Shown: in pieces, positions 28,983-36,753 of the stretch | Layout: each line of letters begins with the position of its first letter | Position numbering within the stretch: the first letter of the stretch is position 1 | Assembly: GCF_946886695.1 (NCBI RefSeq) | Contig: NZ_CAMPJD010000030.1 | Location: 1 to 51,978, forward strand | From: an uncultured Pseudoxanthomonas sp. | GTDB lineage: Bacteria; Pseudomonadota; Gammaproteobacteria; Xanthomonadales; Xanthomonadaceae | Length of the DNA stretch: 51,978 bases | Direction of reading: 5' to 3' | Translations under genes and position numbers: made by a program | The notes under the pieces: generated by a model | Databases searched by the model: none | Told to the model about the DNA's origin: nothing | What the model saw: only the letters and a program-made list of their open reading frames with translations

Positions 28983-29108
28983 CTGTAGGAGCGACGTAAG
29001 TCGCGACCGGAGGAGTTGAGCGCAGGTGGCAACGATTCACCTTGCGTCGCCTGACCTGTCGACAAGAGGGCTCTTGGGTGGCGGTCGCGACTTACGTCGC
29101 TCCTACAG
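28983..29108. repeat. Paired GTAG-type palindromic element, 'GCGAC-GTAA-GTCGC' family (SMAG/REP-like)
   Basis: Two 26-bp arms are perfect inverted copies. Each starts CTGTAGGAG and carries the hairpin GCGACGTAAGTCGC. Total 126 bp, between ggt and the metallo-hydrolase gene. Closely related copies are at 30040, 44861 and 49849. Confidence 0.9.
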
Positions 29109-29136
29109 GGAGCAAATCGGGGCGTAGAATCGCCCC

Positions 29137-30027
29137 ATGAAACTCTGGTCGCTGCTGGGCAATTCCCAGAAACTCGATGGGGGCGCGATGTTCGGCAACG
29201 CGCCGCGCGCCATGTGGGAGAAGTGGTCGCCGCCCGATGCGGAGAACCGCATCGAGCTGGCCTGCCGCGCGTTGCTGGTGCAGCCGCTCAGTGGCAAGAC
29301 GGTGCTGTTCGAAACCGGCATCGGCGCATTTTTCGATCCCAAGATGCGTGCCCGCTTCGGTGTACAGGAAGAGCGCCACGTGTTGCTCGATTCGCTGCAC
29401 GCGGCCGGCTTCTCGCACCAGGAGATCGACGTCGTGGTCCTCAGTCACCTGCATTTCGATCATGCCGGGGGCTTGCTGGCATCTTGGCAGGAGGGCAAGG
29501 CGCCGGAACTGCTGTTCCCCAATGCGACCTACATCGTCGGTGCCGAGCACTGGCAGCGTGCGCTGAAGCCGCATCCGCGTGATCGCGCCAGTTTCATCCC
29601 GGAACTGCAGCCGCTGCTGGAAGCCAGTGGGCGGCTCGAACTCGTTTCCGGTGAATACTCGCAGGCACTGGGCCAGTCCGTGCGCTTCAGCTTCAGCGAT
29701 GGTCACACGCCAGGTCTGATGCTGGCGGAGATCGTCGGACCAGAGGTGGTGGACGGCCAGTCGCACGGCGGCGTCGTTTTCTGTGCCGACCTGATCCCCG
29801 GCCGCTCCTGGGTGCATGTGCCCATCACGATGGGCTACGACCGCAACGCCGAACTGCTGATCGACGAGAAGCGCGCCTTCCTGGAAGACAAGCTGGCGCG
29901 CAACGTCCATCTGTTCTTCACCCACGATCCGGGCTGCGCGCTGGCGCAGGTCACGCGCGACGAGAAGGGCAGGTTTGGCGTCGCCCACGAGGTCGCCGAG
30001 CTGCACGCGCGTACTCTGGCGGCGTGA
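29137..30027 (+). CDS. MBL-fold metallo-hydrolase
   Basis: This 296-residue metallo-beta-lactamase-fold protein has the zinc signature [11 protein letters not shown] (about residues 107-117), an acidic/His pair further on ([10 protein letters not shown]), the metal-bridging Asp in VFCADLIPG, and the distal His in [10 protein letters not shown]. It has no signal peptide. Residues 35-65 ([20 protein letters not shown]) match the start of the AHL-lactonase-like/YflN-type branch, but substrates in this superfamily cannot be predicted from these motifs. A GTAG-type repeat sits on each side of the gene. Confidence 0.88.
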   Translation: MKLWSLLGNSQKLDGGAMFGNAPRAMWEKWSPPDAENRIELACRALLVQPLSGKTVLFETGIGAFFDPKMRARFGVQEERHVLLDSLHAAGFSHQEIDVVVLSHLHFDHAGGLLASWQEGKAPELLFPNATYIVGAEHWQRALKPHPRDRASFIPELQPLLEASGRLELVSGEYSQALGQSVRFSFSDGHTPGLMLAEIVGPEVVDGQSHGGVVFCADLIPGRSWVHVPITMGYDRNAELLIDEKRAFLEDKLARNVHLFFTHDPGCALAQVTRDEKGRFGVAHEVAELHARTLAA

Positions 30028-30039
30028 ACCGGTAGGAAA

Positions 30040-30098
30040 GTGGGAGCGACGTCTGTCGCGACGCGGTGGCTTGCCGTCGCGACTGACGTCGCTCCCAC
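30040..30098. repeat. Short paired palindromic element, 'GCGAC...GTCGC' family
   Basis: Two 23-bp arms (GTGGGAGCGACGTC...), inverted with one mismatch and separated by 13 bp. A compact copy of the family at 28983, with GTGGG in place of GTAGG. It lies between the convergent metallo-hydrolase and upp genes. Confidence 0.85.
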
Positions 30099-30112
30099 AC
30101 CAGCAGAGGGCG

Positions 30113-30745
30113 TCAACCGATCCGCGTACCGAAGATGCGGTCACCTGCGTCCCCCAGACCCGGCAGGATGTAACCCTTCTCGTTGAGGCGCTCATCGATC
30201 GCGGCGGTGTAGACCTCCACGTCGGGGTGCACGGCTTCCAGCGCCTTCAGGCCCTCCGGTGCGGCGACCAGGAAGATGCCCTTGATCCGCTTCGCCCCGG
30301 CGCGTTTCAGCATGTCGATGGTGGCGATGAGGGTGCCGCCGGTGGCCAGCATGGGGTCCAGGATCAGCGCATCGCGTTCCTCCAGTCGCCCCGTCAGCTT
30401 CTCGAAGTAGGGCACGGGCTGCAGCGTTTCCTCGTCGCGCTGCAGGCCGACCACGCTCACGCGTGCGGCGGGTATCAGCGCCAGCACACCGGGCAGCATG
30501 CCCAGACCGGCACGCAGGATCGGCACCAGGGTGATCTTGGCGCCGGCGATCTTCTTCACCTGCACCGGGCCTGCCCAGCCCGCCATGGTCTCGGTGGTCA
30601 GCTCCAGATCGGCCGTCGCCTCGTAGGCCAGCAGCGTACCCAGTTCGGTCACCAGTTCGCGGAAATCCTTGGTGTTGAGACCGGCGTTACGCAGCAGGCC
30701 GATCTTGTGCTGGACGAGGGGGTGGCGGACTTCGACGGTCTTCAT
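30113..30745 (-). CDS. upp: Uracil phosphoribosyltransferase
   Basis: 210 residues, the standard size. It makes UMP from uracil and PRPP in pyrimidine salvage. Seen: [14 protein letters not shown] at the N-terminus, [11 protein letters not shown], the PRPP-binding loop [17 protein letters not shown] near 131-147, and the uracil-binding C-terminus [19 protein letters not shown] 30745 ([11 protein letters not shown]) is the family start; the open frame beyond it crosses a terminator hairpin and is non-coding. It is single-gene. Confidence 0.96.
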   Translation of the reverse strand: MKTVEVRHPLVQHKIGLLRNAGLNTKDFRELVTELGTLLAYEATADLELTTETMAGWAGPVQVKKIAGAKITLVPILRAGLGMLPGVLALIPAARVSVVGLQRDEETLQPVPYFEKLTGRLEERDALILDPMLATGGTLIATIDMLKRAGAKRIKGIFLVAAPEGLKALEAVHPDVEVYTAAIDERLNEKGYILPGLGDAGDRIFGTRIG

Positions 30746-30804
30746 GGCGGGGCAGGGCAGCAGGAGATGCGGGAAGTCTGCATCAAACCCGGTGCTCCCA
30801 CAAA

Positions 30805-30834
30805 GCAGAAAGCCGGCATGCGCCGGCTTTCTGC
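30805..30834 (-). terminator. Hairpin terminator of the TonB receptor gene at 30858
   Basis: A 13-bp perfect stem (GCAGAAAGCCGGC with its complement) with an ATGC loop lies 24 bp past the receptor stop on the minus strand, followed there by TTTGTGGG. It separates the receptor gene from upp. Confidence 0.75.
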
Positions 30835-30857
30835 GTGGAGCGTGGCGGTGCCGCCGG

Positions 30858-33233
30858 TCAGAACGCCCAGCGCATGACCAACTGGTAGCTGGGGCCGGCC
30901 TCTTCGGTCTCCAGTTCGTACTCGTCGTAGTCGCGGTCGATCTGGTCCTGCAGGGTGTCGAACTTGTCGAAGAACTCGTCCTTGCTGGCATCCAGCAGGT
31001 TGTTGGCGCTCAGGCGCATCGACACGTTCGTGCCGAAGCGCTTCTCGACGAAGACGTCCAGTTCGCCGCCGTAGCGGATGATGGCTTCCTCGCCCAGCAC
31101 GCGCGCGTAGGCATCGCCCTGCTTGCGGTAGGTTGCGCCGAAGCTTGCGCCCCAGGTCGGGATGTCGTGGATGAAGCCGATGTTGTAGACCGACTTGGCC
31201 TGGTCGTTGAAGCGGCGTTCGCCGAGGAAGTCATCGACCTTCGACTTTACCCACGAGTAGTTGGCGAAGACGCCGGTGTTCTCCAACCCGATGGCGGACA
31301 GCGGCGTGGACACGTCGAACTCGAAGCCGTAGACCTTGCCATCGCCGACATTGGAGGAGGTGTACAGCCAGCTCGATGCAGGCTCCTGCGCCATCGCATC
31401 GGCCAGGTCGACGGCGTCGCCATCCTCGATCATCTCTTCCCAGGTGTCCTGCATCTCTTCGCTGGGCTCGCCGGTATTGACGATCTCGATGAGGTCCTTC
31501 ACGTCGCGATAGAAGAAGTTCAGGCCGACCACGCCCTTGCGACCAAGGCGGTGTTCGAAGCCGAGGTCGAGGCCGTTGGCGGTTTCCGGATCCAGCTCCG
31601 GGTTGCCGATGTAGTCGTTGTCGCCGAACTCGCCGTCCAGCAGGGCCGGAAGCAGCTCGTTGAAGTTCGGGCGCTTGATGGTCCTTGCCAGCGACAGGCT
31701 GACGCGGTCCGCATCGCCCAGATTCCAGCGCAGGTTCACCGACGGCAGCAGCTCGTTGTAGTCCTTGCTGACGCGGCCTTCGCTTTCCTCGTCCTCGAGG
31801 TATTCCACCTCGGATTTGGTGGTCTCATAGCGCAGACCGGCTTCCCACGAGAAGGCTTCGCCCTTGCCGCTGAGCATGATGTACGGGTCGAGGCGCTTTT
31901 CCTCGATCACAGAGGCCACGCTGCCGTCCAGCTCGTAGTCGGCCAGGGACGCCGGGGTCTCGCTCTCCTCCTCGGCTTCCCACTCATAGCTCACGAGCAG
32001 GCCTTCACGCTTCTTGGTGCGATAGTCCACGCCGAATTCCAGCTCGGCGCTGCCAAGCGGGCGCGCGTGTGTCAGCCGGAAGCCGGTTTCCGCGTCCTTG
32101 GCGGTCACGGATTCGGCTTCGTAGACGGTTTCGTCCCACTCGGCGTCCGCGGGGATGCTCCAGGTATCGTCCCAGTTCTCCGCGCCGCTCACGTAGACGT
32201 GTTCGCCCTCGGTGGTTGCCTGCGAATTCTCGAAACGGGCGTAGTCGACGCTCACGGCGGTGGTTCCGCCGCTCATGTCGAACCTGTACTCGGCACCGAT
32301 GCCGTAGTTCTTCTGGTCGTACGGGTCACGGCCGGGTACACGCAGGTTGATGGTCTCGTCGTCGTCCAGTTCCTCCTCGAACGACACCTCGGTGACATCG
32401 CGGTCGGTCTTGACGTAGAAGGCATCGATGCTGAAGCGGCCGGTGTCGCCGACGTCCGCGGTGTAGGACAGGTTGGCCGAGTAGTCGCGGCCATCCTTTA
32501 CTTCGGTCTGGTCTTCCCAGCTGACCTTCTCTTCCTGGGTATTGTCGGTGAAGCGGTCGGAGCGCTTTGTCTTGGCGCGATACCGGTCCTGCACGTTGAT
32601 GCCGGCCAACAGGCGGCCCCCGAGCGCCTCGAACGACGTCACGGCGCCGAAGGTCGGGTTGATCTCGCCGTCATCCCAGCGATTCACGCCTACCCGGATG
32701 TAGCTGCCGGTGAATTCGTATGCGTCGCGCAGCACGATGTTGATCGCGCCGGCCATCGCATCGCCGCTGCGGTTGGCGCTGGCGCTGCGCTTGATCTCGA
32801 TGTGGTCGACCATTTCCGCCGGGATGCGGTCGACGTAGAACGAGCGGTCGTCACCGGCACCCGGTACCTTCTTGCCGTTGATCAACACCTGGGTGTAGCC
32901 GCCACCCAGGCCGCGCAGCTGCACGCTGTCGTATTCCATGATGTCCGAGCCGACGAAGCCGACGCCGGGCACGCGCTTGAGCATATCGCCGACGGTGTTC
33001 GGCTCGAAGCGCTGGAAGTACTCCAGGTCGTAGACCAGGGTGGGCGCGATGTCATCGGTGCGGTCGCGGTAGGCGATTTCGCCTTGCACCACCACGGTGT
33101 CCAGTTGCTTGGGGTCGCCTGCGGCACCGGCGTCCGGCGCCTGGTTCTGTGCGGTGGCGGCGAAGCTGGCCGGCAGCAGGGCAGCGCAGAACAGCACCTG
33201 CGAGAGCGAGGCGGCCAAGGCATTGCGTTTCAT
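30858..33233 (-). CDS. TonB-dependent receptor linked to the phosphatase cluster
   Basis: A 791-residue outer-membrane receptor. ATG 33233 starts a signal peptide ending ASFAATAQ. A TonB-box-like [10 protein letters not shown] follows, then the plug (about 45-170) with [34 protein letters not shown] and [24 protein letters not shown] (cut here to its conserved [13 protein letters not shown]). The barrel ends [11 protein letters not shown]. The barrel loops are markedly acidic (for example [22 protein letters not shown]). The gene is divergent from a phytase-like propeller gene, an arrangement seen with beta-propeller phytases in several Proteobacteria, so I infer uptake of an organic phosphate or of the metal complex of one. 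The acidic loops could attract cations instead. Confidence 0.92.
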   Translation of the reverse strand: MKRNALAASLSQVLFCAALLPASFAATAQNQAPDAGAAGDPKQLDTVVVQGEIAYRDRTDDIAPTLVYDLEYFQRFEPNTVGDMLKRVPGVGFVGSDIMEYDSVQLRGLGGGYTQVLINGKKVPGAGDDRSFYVDRIPAEMVDHIEIKRSASANRSGDAMAGAINIVLRDAYEFTGSYIRVGVNRWDDGEINPTFGAVTSFEALGGRLLAGINVQDRYRAKTKRSDRFTDNTQEEKVSWEDQTEVKDGRDYSANLSYTADVGDTGRFSIDAFYVKTDRDVTEVSFEEELDDDETINLRVPGRDPYDQKNYGIGAEYRFDMSGGTTAVSVDYARFENSQATTEGEHVYVSGAENWDDTWSIPADAEWDETVYEAESVTAKDAETGFRLTHARPLGSAELEFGVDYRTKKREGLLVSYEWEAEEESETPASLADYELDGSVASVIEEKRLDPYIMLSGKGEAFSWEAGLRYETTKSEVEYLEDEESEGRVSKDYNELLPSVNLRWNLGDADRVSLSLARTIKRPNFNELLPALLDGEFGDNDYIGNPELDPETANGLDLGFEHRLGRKGVVGLNFFYRDVKDLIEIVNTGEPSEEMQDTWEEMIEDGDAVDLADAMAQEPASSWLYTSSNVGDGKVYGFEFDVSTPLSAIGLENTGVFANYSWVKSKVDDFLGERRFNDQAKSVYNIGFIHDIPTWGASFGATYRKQGDAYARVLGEEAIIRYGGELDVFVEKRFGTNVSMRLSANNLLDASKDEFFDKFDTLQDQIDRDYDEYELETEEAGPSYQLVMRWAF

Positions 33234-33294
33234 CGTGTGTCGTCCCCGTGACGAAAGTAAACGGCACTTTGTAAGCACGTCACATGGCGGCAAC

Positions 33295-33323
33295 ATGACA
33301 CGCAGGTTCCCGTCGCATGACAG
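33295..33323 (-). promoter_or_regulatory. Possible Pho-box half-sites upstream of the TonB receptor
   Basis: On the minus strand CTGTCAT (33317-33323) and GTGTCAT (33295-33301) are direct repeats 22 bp apart, two helical turns, which is a multiple of the 11-bp period of PhoB boxes. The middle site is not conserved, so this is only suggestive. Confidence 0.3.
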
Positions 33324-33341
33324 GTATCCGCGTGTCGTCCG

Positions 33342-33359
33342 CTGACACGAAAGCGTCAC
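33342..33359 (+). promoter_or_regulatory. Possible Pho box upstream of the phytase-like gene
   Basis: CTGACAC-GAAA-GCGTCAC: two 7-mers with an 11-bp period and an A-rich 4-nt spacer, close to the PhoB consensus CTGTCAT-N4-CTGTCAY (three mismatches in 14). It lies about 45-60 bp before the gene start. Phosphate-starvation control would fit the gene content. Confidence 0.35.
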
Positions 33360-33402
33360 GAAGCCTGCGTAGAACATGACCGTTTGTTGACGCCGTCATG
33401 TC

Positions 33403-34566
33403 ATGGGGAAACCAGTGAAACCACGCCTTGCCTTGCTTGCCGTTCCGCTCCTGATCGCCGCATGCGGCGGAAAGCCCGCCACGCCGGCCGCATCTCCCGC
33501 GGAAACCAGTGCGCAGGTACGCGAGAAGGAGCCTGACGAGAACGTCGAAAAGGACCCGCTGCTCAGCGAAGCGAAGATCGCCCACGTCGTGGTGCCCGAA
33601 GCCTTCATCACCGCGGCGACGCCGGCCGAGAACGTCGATTCGCCTGCCAGCTGGCGGGCGGGAGACGGCACGCGCTGGCTGATCGCCACCGCCAAGGACA
33701 CGCACCGCCTGGTCGTCTACGACGGCAGCACCGGCAAGCAACTGCGCACGGTCTCCGGTCCGGGTAGCGAGCTGGGCCAGATGCAGCGGCCGAACGGGAT
33801 CGCGGTGATCGACGACCTCGTGCTGGTGGTCGAGCGCGACAACCGGCGCGTGCAGGTCTTCCGGTTGCCGGACTTCAAACCGCTGATCGTGTTCGGCATG
33901 GAGGATCTCAAGCAGCCTTATGGTCTGTGGGTGCGGCCGCAGAAGGATGCGTACGAAGTCATCGTCAGCGACAACTACATGTCGCCGCAGAACGAAGATG
34001 TGCCGCCGCCGCTGGCCGAACTGGGCCAGCGCTTCAAGCGCTACCACCTGCAGCGCGCCGAGGGCGGCTGGAAGGCAGTACTCGCCGGCACGTTCGGCGA
34101 CACCGGGGAAGCCGGCGCGATCCACATCGCGGAGTCCGTATTCGGCGATGCGGCGAACGACCGCCTGCTGCTGGCCGAAGAGGATGTCGCCGTCGGCACC
34201 CGCCTGCGCGAGTACGGCCTGGACGGCACCTATCGCGGCCGCGACATCGGCGCGGACCTGTTCAAGGCGCAGGCCGAGGGCATGGCGCTGGCGCAGTGCG
34301 CGGGTGGTGCTGGCTATTGGATCGCCACCGACCAGTTCAAGGACCGCAGCGTGTTCCATGTGTTCGATCGCGTGACGCTGGCCTACAAGGGTGCGTTCGC
34401 CGGCAACAAGACCGCGAACACCGATGGCGTGTGGCTGGACCAGAGCGCCGACGCACGCTTCCCGCAGGGCGCGTTCTACGCCGTCGACGACGACCAGGCG
34501 GTGGCCGCGTTCGACTGGCGCGACATCGCCAAGGCGCTGTCGCTGCCGGAGTGCCGCGCCGAATGA
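33403..34566 (+). CDS. Phytase-like beta-propeller lipoprotein
   Basis: 387 residues with a lipobox (VPLLIAACG), so lipid-anchored in the envelope. GTG 33415, with GGGGA upstream, is an alternative start. The body is a six-bladed propeller like the BPP phytases: WLIATAKDTHRLVVYDGSTG, MQRPNGIAVIDD, VVERDNRRVQVFRL, YGLWVRPQ, LLLAEEDVAVGTRLREY, AEGMALAQC, YWIATDQFKDRSVFHVFD, and NTDGVWLDQ. BPP enzymes release phosphate from phytate using Ca2+. The usual DDPAIW motif is here DSPASW, so one Ca-binding acid is lost and activity is uncertain. It overlaps or abuts the downstream metallophosphoesterase gene and is divergent from the TonB receptor. Confidence 0.8.
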   Translation: MGKPVKPRLALLAVPLLIAACGGKPATPAASPAETSAQVREKEPDENVEKDPLLSEAKIAHVVVPEAFITAATPAENVDSPASWRAGDGTRWLIATAKDTHRLVVYDGSTGKQLRTVSGPGSELGQMQRPNGIAVIDDLVLVVERDNRRVQVFRLPDFKPLIVFGMEDLKQPYGLWVRPQKDAYEVIVSDNYMSPQNEDVPPPLAELGQRFKRYHLQRAEGGWKAVLAGTFGDTGEAGAIHIAESVFGDAANDRLLLAEEDVAVGTRLREYGLDGTYRGRDIGADLFKAQAEGMALAQCAGGAGYWIATDQFKDRSVFHVFDRVTLAYKGAFAGNKTANTDGVWLDQSADARFPQGAFYAVDDDQAVAAFDWRDIAKALSLPECRAE

Positions 34567-34586
34567 AGCGTGCAGGGGACATGGGG

Positions 34587-35951
34587 ATGAAGTGGGTGCT
34601 GGCCGTGCTGTTGCTGGGGACCTGTGCGACAACGCTCGCGCAGGAAGCGACGGCACGCCAGCCCGAACCGAACACGCGTGTGCCGAAGGGCGTGGTGCGC
34701 TATGCGCCGAGCGGCTTTCCGGACCGTATCGTGGCCTCGCCGACGCAGGAAGCCGCCTCCGGCTTCTCGGTGGCGTGGCGCACGGATACGAAGGTCGATG
34801 CGCCCGCGCTCGAGATCGTCGTCGCCGCTGACTCGCCCGACATGGGCGAGCCGCGCCGGATCACTGCGACGAGCACGCCGCTGAAGACCGAAAACGGCGA
34901 AGCCCATCACCATCGCGCGGACGTCGATGGCCTGCAGCCAGACACGCTGTACGCGTGGCGCGTGCAGGGCGACCGCACCTGGAGCGCCTGGCACCATACC
35001 CGTACAGCGGCCGACGCAGCTGCACCGCTGACACTGCTCTACTTCGGCGACACCCAGAACAAGAACGTCAGCCTCACCACCCGTGTCGTCCGCGAAGCGA
35101 TGCGAACCGCACCTGAGGCGCGTTTGGCCTTGTTCGCCGGCGACCTGGTCAGTGGCGGCGATGGCGAGGACGACACCGAGTGGGGCGAATGGTTCGAAGC
35201 GAACGAGGTGCTTCCGACCTCGCTGGTCGTGGCGCCGGCGCCGGGCAACCACGAGTACTTCGAGGAGTTCGAGGACACGCCGCAGGAACGCCGCGTGCTG
35301 GGTGCGCACTGGCCGGTGACGTTCGCGCTGCCGGACAACGGCGTGGCGCAGGCGAAGCAGACCACGTACTGGTTCGATTATCAGGATGTGCGTGTGGTGG
35401 TGATCGACGGCACGTCCGCGCTCGACCTGGGCACGGCGAAGGCGCAGGCGGCGTGGCTGGATGGTGTCCTTGCAAGCGATCCGAAGCGCTGGAGCATCGT
35501 GCTGACGCACCAGCCGTTCTTCTCGCCGCGCGAAGGCCGCGACAACGTGCTGCTGCGCCGGCACCTGCTGCCGGTAATCCGCAAGCGCAAGGTCGACCTG
35601 GTGCTGCAGGGGCATGACCATGTATACGGTCGCCTGAAGAACGAAGCGCCGACACCCGTTTTCGTCGTGTCGGTCACTGGCGCCAAGCAGTACCGGCTCT
35701 CCGATGAAGCGCGCAAGACCATGCGGCCGGTCGCGGAAGACACACAACTGTTCCAGGTGCTGCGCTTCGACGGTCCGCGCCTGCGCTACGAAGCGCGCAC
35801 GGCGACGGGTCGCCTCTACGATGCCTTCGACCTCGTCGATGGTGGTGTGGCGGGCAAGCAACTGGTCGAACACGCGGAAGGCCGCATCGACGAACGCACC
35901 TGCACCCGTGCCGAGACCCTGAAGGGCCGCACCGACCGGTGCTGGGAATGA
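34587..35951 (+). CDS. Exported metallophosphoesterase, purple acid phosphatase-like
   Basis: 454 residues from ATG 34587, chosen because CAGGGGA sits 7 nt upstream; starts at 34563 (overlapping the previous stop as ATGA) and 34581 are possible. Signal peptide MKWVLAVLLLGTCATTLAQ. An N-terminal fibronectin-like domain (GFSVAWRTDTK ... LQPDTLYAWRVQGDRTWS) precedes a calcineurin-like domain with the full metal set: FGDTQNKN, FAGDLVSGGDG, APGNHEYFEEF, VLTHQPFFSPREG, and LQGHDHVYGR. This layout is that of purple acid phosphatases, which cleave phosphate monoesters in the periplasm or outside. It lies in the same unit as the phytase-like gene, so sequential dephosphorylation is likely. Confidence 0.88.
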   Translation: MKWVLAVLLLGTCATTLAQEATARQPEPNTRVPKGVVRYAPSGFPDRIVASPTQEAASGFSVAWRTDTKVDAPALEIVVAADSPDMGEPRRITATSTPLKTENGEAHHHRADVDGLQPDTLYAWRVQGDRTWSAWHHTRTAADAAAPLTLLYFGDTQNKNVSLTTRVVREAMRTAPEARLALFAGDLVSGGDGEDDTEWGEWFEANEVLPTSLVVAPAPGNHEYFEEFEDTPQERRVLGAHWPVTFALPDNGVAQAKQTTYWFDYQDVRVVVIDGTSALDLGTAKAQAAWLDGVLASDPKRWSIVLTHQPFFSPREGRDNVLLRRHLLPVIRKRKVDLVLQGHDHVYGRLKNEAPTPVFVVSVTGAKQYRLSDEARKTMRPVAEDTQLFQVLRFDGPRLRYEARTATGRLYDAFDLVDGGVAGKQLVEHAEGRIDERTCTRAETLKGRTDRCWE

Positions 35952-35960
35952 GTCGCTTCA

Positions 35961-36031
35961 TGTAGGAGGGGCTTTAGCCCCGACAGCCAAACCTTCTCCA
36001 CCCACGGGTCGGGGCTGAAGCCCCTCCTACA
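35961..36031. repeat. Paired GTAG-type palindromic element, 'GGGGCTTCAGCCCC' family
   Basis: Two 24-bp arms starting TGTAGGAGGGGC, inverted with one mismatch, separated by 23 bp. It lies between the phosphatase stop and the pyrophosphatase ribosome site (GAGGTG at about 36033), so a stem-loop sits in the putative polycistronic mRNA. Same family as 24895-25004. Confidence 0.88.
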
Positions 36032-36042
36032 CGAGGTGTCCC

Positions 36043-36645
36043 ATGCGTTTTGTCTGCCTGATGTTCCTGCTTGCCCTCTCCGCGGGGAACGTCCTCGCGC
36101 GCGAAGCCCACATCCGCCATCCGTTCCTCGCCCAGCAGCCCAAGGCCGCGCCGGAGGAGGTGCTGCTGGCCGTGGAGATTCCCGCCGGCAGCTTCACCAA
36201 ATACGAAATCAACGACGAAGGGCTGGTCTTCGTCGATCGGTTCCAGTCGATGCCGGTGGCGTATCCCGCCAACTACGGCTCAATGCCGCGCACGCTGGCC
36301 GGCGACGGCGATCCGCTGGATGCACTGGTGCTGACGCGCGAGCCGCTGCATCCGGGCGTGCTGGTGAAGTTCCGGCCTATAGGCGTGCTGCGCATGCTCG
36401 ACGACGGCAAGCACGACGAGAAGATCATCGGCGTGCCGACCGACAAGGTCGATCCTACCTATGCCGGCATCCGCGACCTGGCCGACCTGCCGGAGATCGA
36501 ACGCCAGCGCATCGAGGCGTTCTTCCGCATCTACAAGGACCTGCCGAAGGGTCGCAATCCGGTGCAGCTCAACGGCTACGGCGATGCGAAGGAAGCGAAG
36601 GCGCTGATCCGCGGATCGCTGGAGCGCTTCACCGCACAACCGTAG
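36043..36645 (+). CDS. Exported inorganic pyrophosphatase (family I)
   Basis: 200 residues with a clear signal peptide (MRFVCLMFLLALSAGNVLA), so probably periplasmic, unlike the usual cytosolic enzyme. The family I core is intact: EIPAGSFTKYEINDEGLV (substrate-binding Lys/Glu), PVAYPANYGSMPRTLAGDGDP and DGDPLDALVL with the metal-binding aspartates, VDPTYAGIRDL, and FFRIYKDLPKGRNPVQL. It splits pyrophosphate to phosphate. Next to a phosphatase, a phytase-like protein and a TonB receptor it completes a set that could convert organic phosphate and pyrophosphate to phosphate outside the inner membrane. The TAG stop lies inside the left arm of a repeat. Confidence 0.92.
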   Translation: MRFVCLMFLLALSAGNVLAREAHIRHPFLAQQPKAAPEEVLLAVEIPAGSFTKYEINDEGLVFVDRFQSMPVAYPANYGSMPRTLAGDGDPLDALVLTREPLHPGVLVKFRPIGVLRMLDDGKHDEKIIGVPTDKVDPTYAGIRDLADLPEIERQRIEAFFRIYKDLPKGRNPVQLNGYGDAKEAKALIRGSLERFTAQP

Positions 36646-36701
36646 GGTGGGCCTTGGCCCACCGGCCGGATCCAGACGGCGGGCCAAGGCCCGCCCTACG
36701 G
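36640..36701. repeat. Paired palindromic element, 'GGTGGGCCTTGGCCCACC' family
   Basis: The left arm (36640-36664) starts CCGTAGGG and contains a near-perfect 8-bp-stem hairpin. The right arm (36677-36701) is its inverted copy with two mismatches. The GTAG foot supplies the TAG stop of the pyrophosphatase gene. Confidence 0.85.
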
Positions 36702-36706
36702 AAAAG

Positions 36707-36734
36707 AAAAAGGCGAGCCGAAGCTCGCCTTTTT
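36707..36734. terminator. Bidirectional terminator between the pyrophosphatase and aminotransferase genes
   Basis: GGCGAGC-CGAA-GCTCGCC is flanked by AAAAA on the left and TTTTT on the right, so it works on both strands for the two convergent genes. Confidence 0.9.
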
Positions 36735-36753
36735 CGTGAAGCGTCCGCGGAGA

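Noticed and set aside
28983..29108. Element ends as integron attC sites or transposon termini
   Set aside because: No integrase or transposase, no conserved attC core and no obvious target duplications; GTAG-type REP pairs explain them better.
30669..33251. An 860-codon plus-strand frame opposite the second TonB receptor
   Set aside because: Antisense shadow; the minus frame has signal peptide, plug and barrel features.
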